A stretch of 36,781 bases of DNA from an uncultured Eubacteriales bacterium (GCA_900315815.1 ONAS01000008.1:1-36781), one strand, 5' to 3'; positions 7,358-15,545 are shown, counted from the stretch's first letter. Notes: a model not told the origin generated them from the letters alone. Numbers and translations: made by a program.

Positions 7358-9268
7358 GTGAACCTGAATCCGTCGACCGAAAGCAATAAATATCTGCGGT
7401 TGCTTTCCGAAAAATATCCGTCGGTGCGCGCCGTGACGCGCGAGATCATCAACCTGAGCGCGATACTCAACCTGCCCAAGGGCACCGAGCATTTCATGAG
7501 CGATATCCACGGCGAGTACGAGGCGTTCTGTCATATCCTCAACAACTGCTCCGGCGTTGTCCGCGAAAAGCTCAAGGCGCTGTACGGCGACGCCCTGAGC
7601 CCTGAGGAGCAGAGCGAGCTGTGCACCCTGATCTACTATCCCGCCGAGAAGCTGCGGCTGAATCACAGCGAGCTGCATATCGACCGCGAATGGTACCGCG
7701 TGACGCTCGAGAGGATGATCGAGATCGCGCGCGTGCTGTCGTCCAAATACACGCGCTCCAAGGTGCGCAAGGCGATGCCCGAGGACTATGCCTATATCAT
7801 CGACGAGCTGCTCCACGCCCAGAAGGACGAGGACAATAATCAGGTGCGCTATCACCGCAATATCCTTGACACCATCATCAGCATCAACGCCGACGACTTT
7901 GTCATATCGCTGGCGGGGCTGATCAAGCGTCTGGCGGTCGACCGGCTCCATATCGTCGGCGATATCTATGACCGCGGCGATTCCGCGGACAAGATCCTCG
8001 ATCTGCTGATGCGGCATCACTCGCTGGACATCGAATGGGGAAACCACGATATCCTGTGGATGGGCGCTGCGTGCGGCAGCGACGCGTGCATTGCCGCCGC
8101 GGTGCGCAACTGCATCAACTACAAGGCGGTGCGTACCCTTGAGAGCGGGTACGGCATCAGCCTGAGAAAGCTGGTCACCTTTGCCCGCGATACCTATCCC
8201 GGCAAAAAGCCGATGGAAGCCGCCCTGCACGCGATCACCGTCATGGAGTTCAAGCTGGAGGGGCAGATCATCCGGCGCAATCCGTCCTTTCAGATGGACG
8301 ATCGGCTGCTGCTGGACAAAATAGACCTTGAAAACGGAACGATCGAAATCGACGGCGTGACCTACGCGCTCAACGAGACCTGTTTCCCGACGGTCGGCTG
8401 TGAGGATCCCTACGCGCTGAGCGAGGGGGAGAAGACCGTGATGGACGAGCTGCGTACCGCGTTCCTCGAGAGCGAAAAGCTGCAGCAGCATACCGCGTTC
8501 CTCTATGAAAAAGGCGGCATGTATCAGATCTATAACGGCAACCTGCTGTATCACGGCTGTGTGCCGCTGAATGAGGACGGCACCCTGCGCGAGGTGGAAT
8601 TCTTCGGCGAAAAGTTCAGCGGAAAGGCTTATTTTGACATGGCGGATACCATCGCGCGCCATGCCTACTACGGAGAGAGCAAAAACATCCTCGGTCTGGA
8701 CTTCATGTTTTATCTGCGCTGCGGAGAGAATTCACCGCTGTGCGGCAGAAAGATCAAGGGCTTTGAACGCGCGTTCATCAACGACACGCGCGCGTGGCAC
8801 GAGGAAAAGAACCCCTACTACCGCCACTATTACAACAAGCAGATCTGTGAGATGATCCTCGGCGAGTTCGGACTGCACGCGGCGTCGGCACACATCATCA
8901 ACGGGCATACCCCTGTGCGCACCGTCAAGGGCGAGCTGCCGATCCGCGCTGAGGGCAAGCTGCTGGTCATCGACGGAGGCTTCTGCAAAAACTATCACGC
9001 GACCACCGGCATCGCGGGCTATACGCTGATCTTCAATTCACACGGACTGCGGCTGAAGGCGCACCGTCCGTTCCGGACCATCGACGAGGCGCTGCGGGAA
9101 AACCGAGACATCCATTCGGATTCGGAGATCGTCGAGACCGAACAGCAGCGTATGATGGTCGGAGATACCGACAGCGGCGCCGTTCTGAGAAGTCAGATCG
9201 ACGACCTGTACCGCCTGCTGGGAATGTACCGCAGCGGGGCGATCTCGGCGCGCGAGCAGGAGGATTGA
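7358..9268 (+). CDS. fbp: Fructose-1,6-bisphosphatase, class III
   Basis: This hydrolyses fructose-1,6-bisphosphate to fructose-6-phosphate in gluconeogenesis; class III is the calcineurin-like metallophosphatase type of Firmicutes. Metal-binding motifs are visible in order: SDIHGEYEAF, GDIYDRGDSADK, GNHDILWMGAA and INGHTPV. The length, about 636 residues, is close to family members. The frame is open back to 7184, but the promoter at 7301-7329 rules out starts before about 7335. AGGAG at 7346-7350 lies 7 bp from a GTG at 7358 and only 1 bp from an ATG at 7352, so GTG 7358 is the better start. The gene is monocistronic and ends at a palindromic terminator. In the family, activity is often controlled by AMP and phosphoenolpyruvate. 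Confidence 0.95.
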   Translation: MNLNPSTESNKYLRLLSEKYPSVRAVTREIINLSAILNLPKGTEHFMSDIHGEYEAFCHILNNCSGVVREKLKALYGDALSPEEQSELCTLIYYPAEKLRLNHSELHIDREWYRVTLERMIEIARVLSSKYTRSKVRKAMPEDYAYIIDELLHAQKDEDNNQVRYHRNILDTIISINADDFVISLAGLIKRLAVDRLHIVGDIYDRGDSADKILDLLMRHHSLDIEWGNHDILWMGAACGSDACIAAAVRNCINYKAVRTLESGYGISLRKLVTFARDTYPGKKPMEAALHAITVMEFKLEGQIIRRNPSFQMDDRLLLDKIDLENGTIEIDGVTYALNETCFPTVGCEDPYALSEGEKTVMDELRTAFLESEKLQQHTAFLYEKGGMYQIYNGNLLYHGCVPLNEDGTLREVEFFGEKFSGKAYFDMADTIARHAYYGESKNILGLDFMFYLRCGENSPLCGRKIKGFERAFINDTRAWHEEKNPYYRHYYNKQICEMILGEFGLHAASAHIINGHTPVRTVKGELPIRAEGKLLVIDGGFCKNYHATTGIAGYTLIFNSHGLRLKAHRPFRTIDEALRENRDIHSDSEIVETEQQRMMVGDTDSGAVLRSQIDDLYRLLGMYRSGAISAREQED

Positions 9269-9305
9269 GGGATCGCTCTCCCGGAAAAACAATATATTGA
9301 CAGCA

Positions 9306-9343
9306 AAAAGCAGACGGCGTCACGCGTGACGCCGTCTGCTTTT
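9306..9343. terminator. Bidirectional terminator between fbp and the RyR membrane gene
   Basis: A perfect 38-bp palindrome is centred between 9324 and 9325, with A-runs on the left and T-runs on the right. It can end the plus-strand fbp transcript and the convergent minus-strand operon. Confidence 0.9.
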
Positions 9344-9358
9344 GTATCTGTAAGCCGA

Positions 9359-11551
9359 TCAGAAATCGAAAAAGGGATAATCGTATATTTTATAGTCGTT
9401 CTGTTCAAAGCCTTTTTTGATATAGTCATAAGAGAATCTTCGTGACATGGAGTCCAGCCTGTCGAATGTCAGGGAAGCATCCTTATCGCCGAGCTTTTCA
9501 AACAGATCCTTCCGTTTGCCGTTTTCATCGCACTCGACGATGCACGGATGGATCTTCAGGGGAATGCTCTTCTGACAGCCGCGGTTTGTTTTATCGCCCA
9601 GTCTTGCGTCCGGAAGCCGTCCCACATAGCCCTGTTCTTCCTCGACCGACGGCTCGCGGAAGCCTCTGGAGCGCATGAAGGCGTTCCATCTGCGATGCTC
9701 CAGCCATGCCAGTCTGTCGTTCTGATTCAGCGCGCTGTCTTCCTTCTGTGCTTCTTCGGCGTATTTTTCTGTTGTCATGTGCACCGAATACGCTTTGTAC
9801 TGGATATGGATCGCCCGCGTGATGTTCGCCCAGTAGGAATACGGGTCGTTGAGCATATTTCTCAGTGCTTTTTCATCGGTCGTTTTATCGCTGATCGCCT
9901 TGAGATACGCGTTGTTGATGGATTTGGCCTTTTCACGGATGCCCTCCAGCACCACCTTGGTATAATTGAAGGTCTCTCCGCGCGAGCCGAACGGGTACAT
10001 ATCTGCCGCGTAATGATGAGCGTCCGCGTTTTGCTTGAGCGTTTCGTTGAGCGCGTCATCGTAAACGACATACGCGATCGGGACATCAGCCGCAGGCTTT
10101 GAAAGACGATTGACGGTCACGAGCCGTCCGATCATATCGGCGATCTCGAGATTGTCCTGATCGCTGCCCAGCGCGACCACGAAGTAATCGGAATCGATCA
10201 TCCTGCCGTTTTCCGAATCCTTCAGCATTTTGGAATACAGATCATCCTGACGGATATCGGTCCTCAGATAATCAAAGCTGAAATAGACGGGAGACCGGGG
10301 AGAATCCGGTTTATCGTATATCCTGAGCAGATCCGAATCGCTATTCGAAGTTTCCATGATATCCGGATTGATGTGATTGATCCTGGCGATGAAGGCATTT
10401 TTCCGTTCCTTTGAAACGACGGTGATATGCAGCTGCTTGTCCAGCATCTGACCGCACCAATACGCCGCAAGAAACATTTCCGTACCGATCTGACCGGAAC
10501 CGAATATGGTGATATGGAAATCCTTGCTGCTTTTATCAAGAGCGGTGAAGAGGGGCTTATCCTGAAGCAGGTTATAGACAAGACTGCGGATGCTTTTCAC
10601 CGAGAAAATGAACGGTGTATTGTCGGCGCCCAGCCTTGATTCCATATAGCCGCGCACGTTGCGGACTACCAGCTGGTTGCTGTCATCGGTACCGAAAAGA
10701 TAGATCTCATCCTCTTCCGTCAGGCGTTCCAGCTTTCTGTCATCCTTGAAGCAGGACAGCGCGCGCAGGCTGCCGATCTCGTTTCTGTCCATCAGGAAGA
10801 AGCGTTTCCCTTTTCTTTTGAGGATGGTGATGTCGGAAATATCGTCCTTGAGGCACACGGCATTCATGTGCTTTGCTTTCTGGATACGTTCCGTCACCGC
10901 CTCGTCGTCGCTGTCCGCATATACGTCGGAGAAGATGAACAGCGCGTTTTTCAGATTGCCGCCCTCGGAGCGGATGCTCATTGCCAGCGCGAGAGAGTCG
11001 TCGTTCAGCTCGGAAAAATAACACACCGGCTTCCATACCATCAGCGACATCACCCACAGCCGGACTCTCGGGAAGATCGTGGTGAGGATGGCAAAGATGA
11101 TCGCGCCGCCCGCAACGGGACAGATGGCGTTGAGGAAGGAGGTATATAGCGCATACAGCCAGATCATCACAGCGGAGCCGCCGTAAAGCTCGCCGACCAG
11201 GACCTTGCCTTGGGTGAGATACTCGGAGTAATTTTCATCCATGCTGAAGGACTGCAGCGCATGGACAAAGCTGTTGAAGATCTCCTCGGGTCTTGACAAT
11301 CCCTCTGCGATCAAGCCGGAAAGTCCGACGGCATATCGGATGCACCATGTCGCGCAGAACAGCAGACCCGTGAAGATCACGATGCGCTTTTCCGGCGAGT
11401 AGAGATTGTTCTTATGGAATTTGTTGTGAAAAACCAGATAATACAAACCGATGAAAAACAATACCGCTGAGATCGCGAAGATGATGCCAAACTTCACATC
11501 GTCGATATTGGAGCTGATCTCCACCATTTTTTCGCATGTGTTCTCCTGCAT
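9359..11551 (-). CDS. Membrane protein with TrkA-N/RCK-like domains and a C-terminal RyR domain
   Basis: A 730-residue protein. About four hydrophobic segments occupy the first 170 residues (for example FGIIFAISAVLFFIGLYYLV and AGGAIIFAILTTIF). Two Rossmann-like regions follow: FSELNDDSLALAMSI near 178 and HITIFGSGQIGTEMF near 345 with GxGxxG, as in the TrkA-N/RCK domains that gate potassium channels. The C-terminal part (about 610-720, LAWLEHRRWNAFMRSRGF) matches the prokaryotic RyR domain. The layout suggests a ligand-gated channel or sensor whose cytosolic part binds a nucleotide, though no potassium selectivity filter is evident. The gene is second after the CARF nuclease, 52 bp downstream, with an AAAGGGGAA ribosome site. 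Its fold calls rest on motif reading only. A damage-responsive membrane effector is a reasonable hypothesis. Confidence 0.75.
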   Translation of the reverse strand: MQENTCEKMVEISSNIDDVKFGIIFAISAVLFFIGLYYLVFHNKFHKNNLYSPEKRIVIFTGLLFCATWCIRYAVGLSGLIAEGLSRPEEIFNSFVHALQSFSMDENYSEYLTQGKVLVGELYGGSAVMIWLYALYTSFLNAICPVAGGAIIFAILTTIFPRVRLWVMSLMVWKPVCYFSELNDDSLALAMSIRSEGGNLKNALFIFSDVYADSDDEAVTERIQKAKHMNAVCLKDDISDITILKRKGKRFFLMDRNEIGSLRALSCFKDDRKLERLTEEDEIYLFGTDDSNQLVVRNVRGYMESRLGADNTPFIFSVKSIRSLVYNLLQDKPLFTALDKSSKDFHITIFGSGQIGTEMFLAAYWCGQMLDKQLHITVVSKERKNAFIARINHINPDIMETSNSDSDLLRIYDKPDSPRSPVYFSFDYLRTDIRQDDLYSKMLKDSENGRMIDSDYFVVALGSDQDNLEIADMIGRLVTVNRLSKPAADVPIAYVVYDDALNETLKQNADAHHYAADMYPFGSRGETFNYTKVVLEGIREKAKSINNAYLKAISDKTTDEKALRNMLNDPYSYWANITRAIHIQYKAYSVHMTTEKYAEEAQKEDSALNQNDRLAWLEHRRWNAFMRSRGFREPSVEEEQGYVGRLPDARLGDKTNRGCQKSIPLKIHPCIVECDENGKRKDLFEKLGDKDASLTFDRLDSMSRRFSYDYIKKGFEQNDYKIYDYPFFDF

Positions 11552-11603
11552 TTCTATTCCCCTTTCATTCGCCGCTGAGGCGATCGGTTGTGATTGCGCA
11601 TTA

Positions 11604-12872
11604 TTATCGGGTCGTCCCGCATGGCTCAGATTGCCACAGAGTCCCCATGATCCGTTTCAGTTTCCCGCCTGACATTTTCTGCGGGTTTTCGATCAGACAG
11701 ATCCCCATATCCTTGGCGCGCTGTCTGATATAGCCCGCTCTCCGACTGTTTTTTCCCATCGCGGACGTGATCAGCGCCTTTTTCACGTATTTTCCGCCGA
11801 ACCGCGACGCGACGGAGTCGAGCTTGTACAGCTCGTCGATTTCAAAGCTCCCGTTTTTGCAGGATACAAATACGGGGATCATCTCGTGCATCATCAGCAC
11901 GTCGATCTCGTTATGGGTATCATAGAAGCCCTTTTGTGTGTGGACGTCGCCGTCCCAATCGATATAGGCGCCGTTGACGACGTCGTTGTAAACGGGATCG
12001 CCGTCGTCGCCGATCGCTTCCATCGCGGCGGTCGTGACGACCATTTCCAGGATCTGACCCGCCTTGGTCAGGCATTTCTTGATCTGACCGTTCTTGAAGG
12101 TCAGGACGATCCTATCGGCGGCAGAGGTGTCCGCGGTGATCAGCCCCAGCTTGACAAGACCGTTGATGATGCGCGGGATCATTTTATATTTTGTGCCGGC
12201 GGATTCCAGCAGCTTCTTCAGCGAGCCGATATCGGCGGTGCATTTCAGCGATTCGGAATGATTAAACCCGGCGATCGCCGCAAATATGCCGACCTGTGTG
12301 TTCCACATAGAGACGTCGATGCGGCAGATATCCCACATCGCCAGGATGTCCTTGCGGAAATCCTCTGTCCAGTCCCATCTGACCGTCGTGCCGCCGCGTT
12401 CGCTCTCAAATACCAGCGAGCCGCCGAACAGCATGATGTTCTCCTCGACGGTGAGCCGGGGCAGATTGTTGATGCTGATGAAGTTTCCGTCGTTGTCACA
12501 GTCATAGACGCGGTTATTGAGGATATTGAACCGGTGCAGCTGGAGATCCATGTCACGGTAGCGGTAGTATACGATGCCGGTCGCGACCAGAAACAGATCC
12601 CCGCCGCCGGTCAGGTCAAAAGCACAGTCTTCGTATTCCTCCACGATCCCGCAGAGCAGGTCGACGATCTCGCTGAGATTGTTTTTATCGACCTCCTCGC
12701 AGATGAATTCTATTTCAATGCCCCTGTTCAGAAACAGACGGCGATATCGTTCTGCGTGCGTTTTCAGCATTTGCTCGCTGTCTCCGATCAGGATGACCTT
12801 TTCCGGTGTTCCGGTGAGGCAGGCGCAGATATTCTCCGCTTCATTATTATCAAAAAACTCTATGTATGTCAT
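11604..12872 (-). CDS. CARF-domain DUF1887 nuclease, Card1/Can2-like
   Basis: A 422-residue protein. The N-terminal 140 residues form a CARF-type Rossmann region (KVILIGDSEQMLKTHAERY; the ligand loop AFDLTGGGDLFLVATG). The middle is likely winged-helix. The C-terminus is a PD-(D/E)xK-like nuclease with NEIDVLMMHEMIPVFVSCKN, where the Asp and Lys are visible but the usual acidic residue two before Lys is Ser. Card1/Can2 enzymes are switched on by cyclic oligoadenylate from type III CRISPR complexes and cut DNA or RNA; here no CRISPR or cas gene is in view. The ATG at 12872 follows GGAGG closely; an upstream ATG at 12902 lacks support. It leads an operon with the RyR membrane protein and diverges from the RyR/DUF4062 operon. 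Family assignment is strong; activator and target are unknown. Confidence 0.87.
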   Translation of the reverse strand: MTYIEFFDNNEAENICACLTGTPEKVILIGDSEQMLKTHAERYRRLFLNRGIEIEFICEEVDKNNLSEIVDLLCGIVEEYEDCAFDLTGGGDLFLVATGIVYYRYRDMDLQLHRFNILNNRVYDCDNDGNFISINNLPRLTVEENIMLFGGSLVFESERGGTTVRWDWTEDFRKDILAMWDICRIDVSMWNTQVGIFAAIAGFNHSESLKCTADIGSLKKLLESAGTKYKMIPRIINGLVKLGLITADTSAADRIVLTFKNGQIKKCLTKAGQILEMVVTTAAMEAIGDDGDPVYNDVVNGAYIDWDGDVHTQKGFYDTHNEIDVLMMHEMIPVFVSCKNGSFEIDELYKLDSVASRFGGKYVKKALITSAMGKNSRRAGYIRQRAKDMGICLIENPQKMSGGKLKRIMGTLWQSEPCGTTR

Positions 12873-12913
12873 GATTCCTCCGCACAAGCGGGCCAACCGC
12901 ATAATCTATGCCG

Positions 12914-12943
12914 ATTATATCACTTTTTGTCGGTTTGTGTCAA
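12914..12943 (-). promoter_or_regulatory. Promoter of the CARF nuclease operon
   Basis: On the minus strand a perfect TTGACA (plus 12938-12943) and TATAAT (plus 12914-12919, preceded by GTGA) are separated by 18 bp. This is a strong SigA-type promoter about 40 bp upstream of the start codon. Confidence 0.85.
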
Positions 12944-12989
12944 TGTATGCGGGCAAACATATGAATCGCAAAAAACAATGATGTTTTGG

Positions 12990-13018
12990 TTGCAATCCAG
13001 CAAAAAGCTTTATATAAT
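12990..13018 (+). promoter_or_regulatory. Promoter of the RyR/DUF4062/phosphatase operon
   Basis: TTGCAA (12990-12995) and TATAAT (13013-13018) are 17 bp apart. It lies back to back with the CARF operon promoter, about 47 bp between the two -35 boxes, and leaves a leader of about 100 nt before the RyR start at 13123. Confidence 0.75.
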
Positions 13019-13122
13019 AAAAGCAGATATCGGGGAATGCACGGCAAGCGGCCGAAAAGCTGCGAAAAAACGGCGCCGATACCGTTTCAACAGACAGAAA
13101 TCAAATAAAGAGGTGAGTTTCT

Positions 13123-13404
13123 ATGTATTGTCCTCAACCGATCGACACGACTTCTGTTGAGCTGAGCGAGGAGCTGAAACAGCTGGGAGAGCTGTTGGCA
13201 GAGAATGTCCACGACGTATGGGCGCTCGGCAGGATCAGGGAAGGCTGGACCTACGGCGAGCGGCGCGACGACGCCCTCAGGCAGACTCCCTGTCTGGTGC
13301 CGTATGATGAGCTGCCGGAATCCGAAAAGGATTTTGACCGCAATACCGCGATGAATACCATCAAGGCGATCCTTGCGCTGGGATTCAGGATCGAAAAGGA
13401 ATAA
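13123..13404 (+). CDS. Stand-alone RyR-domain protein
   Basis: This 93-residue protein is essentially one ryanodine-receptor repeat domain (PF02026). Family blocks include PQPIDTTSVELSEEL, HDVWALGRIREGWTYG, RRDDALRQTPCLVPYDELPE and YDRNTAMNTIKAILALGF-like spacing (here FDRNTAMNTIKAIL). In bacteria such domains occur singly or fused to membrane and Rossmann modules, and have been proposed to bind nucleotide-type ligands; that is not proven. It begins an operon with the DUF4062 and phosphatase genes, and a second RyR domain sits at the end of the divergent membrane protein, which argues for a shared ligand or direct interaction. The start has AGAGGTGAG upstream. No signal peptide or membrane segment; cytoplasmic. 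Confidence 0.9.
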   Translation: MYCPQPIDTTSVELSEELKQLGELLAENVHDVWALGRIREGWTYGERRDDALRQTPCLVPYDELPESEKDFDRNTAMNTIKAILALGFRIEKE

Positions 13405-13476
13405 CCGGCGATCCGCGAGGGAACGGCATGAGCCGCCGATCGCCCTGTCGGAAAACACGGGAAAGGAGAATCAGAT

Positions 13477-14526
13477 GTGAAACGATATACCGCCTTTATC
13501 TCTTCCACCTATGCAGATCTTGTCCGCGAGCGGTCGGAGGTGATCGACGCTTTGATGGACAGCAATATCATCCCTGTCTGTATGGAGCATTTTACCGCGT
13601 CCTCCTCCGAGTGCTTTCACAAGCTGGAAAAGCTGATCGATACATCCGATCTGTTCATCCTGATCCTGGGCGACAGATACGGTACCTGCGGCGATGACGG
13701 GATCAGTATTACGGAAAAAGAATTCCGTTATGCCCGGAAAAACCACAGTTTGTATTTTGTTCTCAGGACAAAAAGCCACAGGGATCTGCTCAGACGCAGC
13801 GACGACGGCGAAGAGCTGACCGAGGACGAGCAGAAAATGGTGAAGTTCGGGGAAAGCATCACCGATCTTTGTCAGGATATCTCAACGCGTATGCCGATCT
13901 CCAAGATCATCGCGCAGCTGGTCGGATCCACAGATTTCGACCAGCTCAAGGGATGGTATCGCGAAACAAAAGAAGATCTCGAAAAATGGGAGAGGGCAAA
14001 TACGCGGTATCGTCTGGAGGGAACATGGTATCATGTGCACCTCAAGCAGCAGGACAAGAGCTATCTGCGTGTCGGTACCGTGGAGATCAAGCAGAACTTC
14101 AACCGGAACGAATACCGTCATCTGTTCTTTGAGGGACAGAATTACAGCGTTCAGGACGTGGATCACGAAAGCCACTGTCTGACATACAACTATGTGCAGA
14201 ATACCACATGGTCGGGCGAATACTTTTTGAAGAACGACCGCACGATCATGGGACTGTATAAGACCGTGCGCTATTTTGACGGGATGTTCTGTGATAAGAA
14301 CGTCGGAGAGGGCGCTTACTCAGGACTGCATGAATTCAGGGTGAAGAGCCTGGATCTTAACAGAGACGGCAAGCCGGACGGCAGCTACTTCATTGCGGGG
14401 AGCTTTCACGACATTTTCCCCACTCCTACCAAAACGGGACAGATCTTCATGTTCCGTACTCCCGAAGAAAGATATGAATTCCTCATGAAATTTTACAAGG
14501 ACATTTTGGAGGGCGCGCAAAAATGA
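13477..14526 (+). CDS. DUF4062 protein with an unrecognised C-terminal domain
   Basis: The N-terminal 100 residues match DUF4062 (PF13271): YTAFISSTYADLVRERSEV, then ECFHKLEKLIDTSDLFILIL and GDRYGT. This is a Rossmann-like fold related to TIR and SLOG modules and is often fused to NLR/STAND or other conflict effectors. A helical linker (about 100-180) leads to a beta-rich domain (about 185-345) containing RLEGTWYHVHLKQQDKSYLR, LDLNRDGKPDGSYFIAG and GQIFMFRTPEERYEFL, which I cannot assign. The start is GTG at 13477, 8 bp after AAAGGAG; the ATG at 13475 is out of frame and stops at once. The stop overlaps the ATG of the phosphatase gene (ATGA), so the two are coupled. It lacks the usual long effector region, so it is probably a sensor or adaptor. 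Confidence 0.82.
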   Translation: MKRYTAFISSTYADLVRERSEVIDALMDSNIIPVCMEHFTASSSECFHKLEKLIDTSDLFILILGDRYGTCGDDGISITEKEFRYARKNHSLYFVLRTKSHRDLLRRSDDGEELTEDEQKMVKFGESITDLCQDISTRMPISKIIAQLVGSTDFDQLKGWYRETKEDLEKWERANTRYRLEGTWYHVHLKQQDKSYLRVGTVEIKQNFNRNEYRHLFFEGQNYSVQDVDHESHCLTYNYVQNTTWSGEYFLKNDRTIMGLYKTVRYFDGMFCDKNVGEGAYSGLHEFRVKSLDLNRDGKPDGSYFIAGSFHDIFPTPTKTGQIFMFRTPEERYEFLMKFYKDILEGAQK

Positions 14527-15320
14527 ATACTATCAATTTTGACAAGGTGATCGACGCGGTAAAAAGAACAAAGGCGATCGTGCTGGACAAAGAATTGAAG
14601 CAGCACATTTCCATGAAGGGCGACGCGGACTTTGTCACGGAGGTGGATTTCAGGATCAGCAGCTTCCTGCAGAAGGAGCTGGCGGTGCTGACGCCGGAGA
14701 TCGGTTTTATGAGCGAGGAGGAGGATAATACCGCTATCAGCCCCACCCGCTGGATCCTGGATCCGATCGACGGGACCACGAACCTCGTCTATGAATACAA
14801 TATGTGCTCGGTCTCACTCGCGCTCTGCGTGGATGAGGTGATCGAGTTCGGCGTCGTCTATAATCCCTTTAACGACGATACGTTTATCGCTTACCGCGGC
14901 AAAGGCGCTTTTTTCAACGGAGAAAAAATGGGCCCCGCTCCCGACAGGGAACCGGAAAAATGTATCATTGAATTCGGCGCCGGGTCCACAAAGAAGTACA
15001 TGGCGGATCTTGCATTCGATATCGGAAAGGATGTTTTTGTGCATTGTCTGGATCTGCGCCGCATCTGTTCTTCCGCGCTGTCCGTGTGCTATGTTGCGGC
15101 GGGCAGGCTCAACGGCTATTTTGAAAAGGAGATCAAGCCGTGGGATTATGCAGCCGCCACCCTCATCCTCAGGGAATGCGGCGGATATATGTCCGACTGG
15201 TACGGCAGCGAGATCCAGTTCATCAAGCCCTCCGGATATGTGTGCGGCACGAAAAAGGCGTTCCGGCTGCTCAGAGAGATCATCGATAAGCATGAGAACG
15301 GAACGGCGGATCGACCCTGA
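14523..15320 (+). CDS. Inositol-monophosphatase-family phosphatase
   Basis: A 265-residue Mg-dependent phosphatase of the IMPase/CysQ/FBPase-I fold. Metal ligands are visible: DFVTEVD (36-42), EEE (65-67), WILDPIDGTTN (77-87, with D80 and D83) and WDYAAATLILRECGG starting at W207. Family members remove phosphate from inositol-1-phosphate, from 3'-phosphoadenosine 5'-phosphate (CysQ) or from sugar phosphates; this sequence alone does not decide. It starts inside the last codons of the DUF4062 gene, so it is translated together with it, and a strong terminator follows. In this context hydrolysis of a phosphonucleotide signal or by-product is attractive, but it may simply be an inositol phosphatase carried along. 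Confidence 0.9.
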   Translation: MNTINFDKVIDAVKRTKAIVLDKELKQHISMKGDADFVTEVDFRISSFLQKELAVLTPEIGFMSEEEDNTAISPTRWILDPIDGTTNLVYEYNMCSVSLALCVDEVIEFGVVYNPFNDDTFIAYRGKGAFFNGEKMGPAPDREPEKCIIEFGAGSTKKYMADLAFDIGKDVFVHCLDLRRICSSALSVCYVAAGRLNGYFEKEIKPWDYAAATLILRECGGYMSDWYGSEIQFIKPSGYVCGTKKAFRLLREIIDKHENGTADRP

Positions 15321-15335
15321 CTGAAAAAATGAATC

Positions 15336-15374
15336 GCGCCCGAAGAAACGTTTTTCGGTTTCTTCGGGCGCTTT
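15336..15374 (+). terminator. Terminator of the RyR/DUF4062/phosphatase operon
   Basis: A perfect 14-bp stem (15336-15349 with 15358-15371) closes an 8-nt loop and is followed by TTT. It separates this operon from the vWA/tubulin operon. Confidence 0.9.
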
Positions 15375-15515
15375 ATGTTGTCCGGCTGTACAGAAAAAAG
15401 CGCGCATGCGTCGGCTTTTCTGCAAGATCCGCGATTTTTGTCGAAAAGTTCTGACGAAAATTAACTAAATGTCGGGAATTATAGTGAAAAAGCATGAATA
15501 ACGGCGTGCTTTATC

Positions 15516-15545
15516 TTGACTGATTCGTGCAATATGTGATATAAT
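15516..15545 (+). promoter_or_regulatory. Promoter of the vWA/tubulin operon
   Basis: TTGACT (15516-15521) and TATAAT (15540-15545, preceded by GTGA) are 18 bp apart. Spacing and the GTGATATAAT block match the CARF operon promoter. The leader before the start at 15607 is about 55 nt. Confidence 0.85.

Noticed and set aside
7133-8662. 509-codon minus-strand open frame opposite fbp
   Set aside because: Fully antisense to a clear class III FBPase, no motifs.
11604-12872. Part of a type III CRISPR locus
   Set aside because: No cas gene or repeat array in the window; DUF1887 CARF proteins also occur on their own in Clostridia.
11886-13160. 424-codon plus-strand open frame opposite the CARF gene
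   Set aside because: Antisense to the conserved CARF/DUF1887 protein and runs through both divergent promoters.
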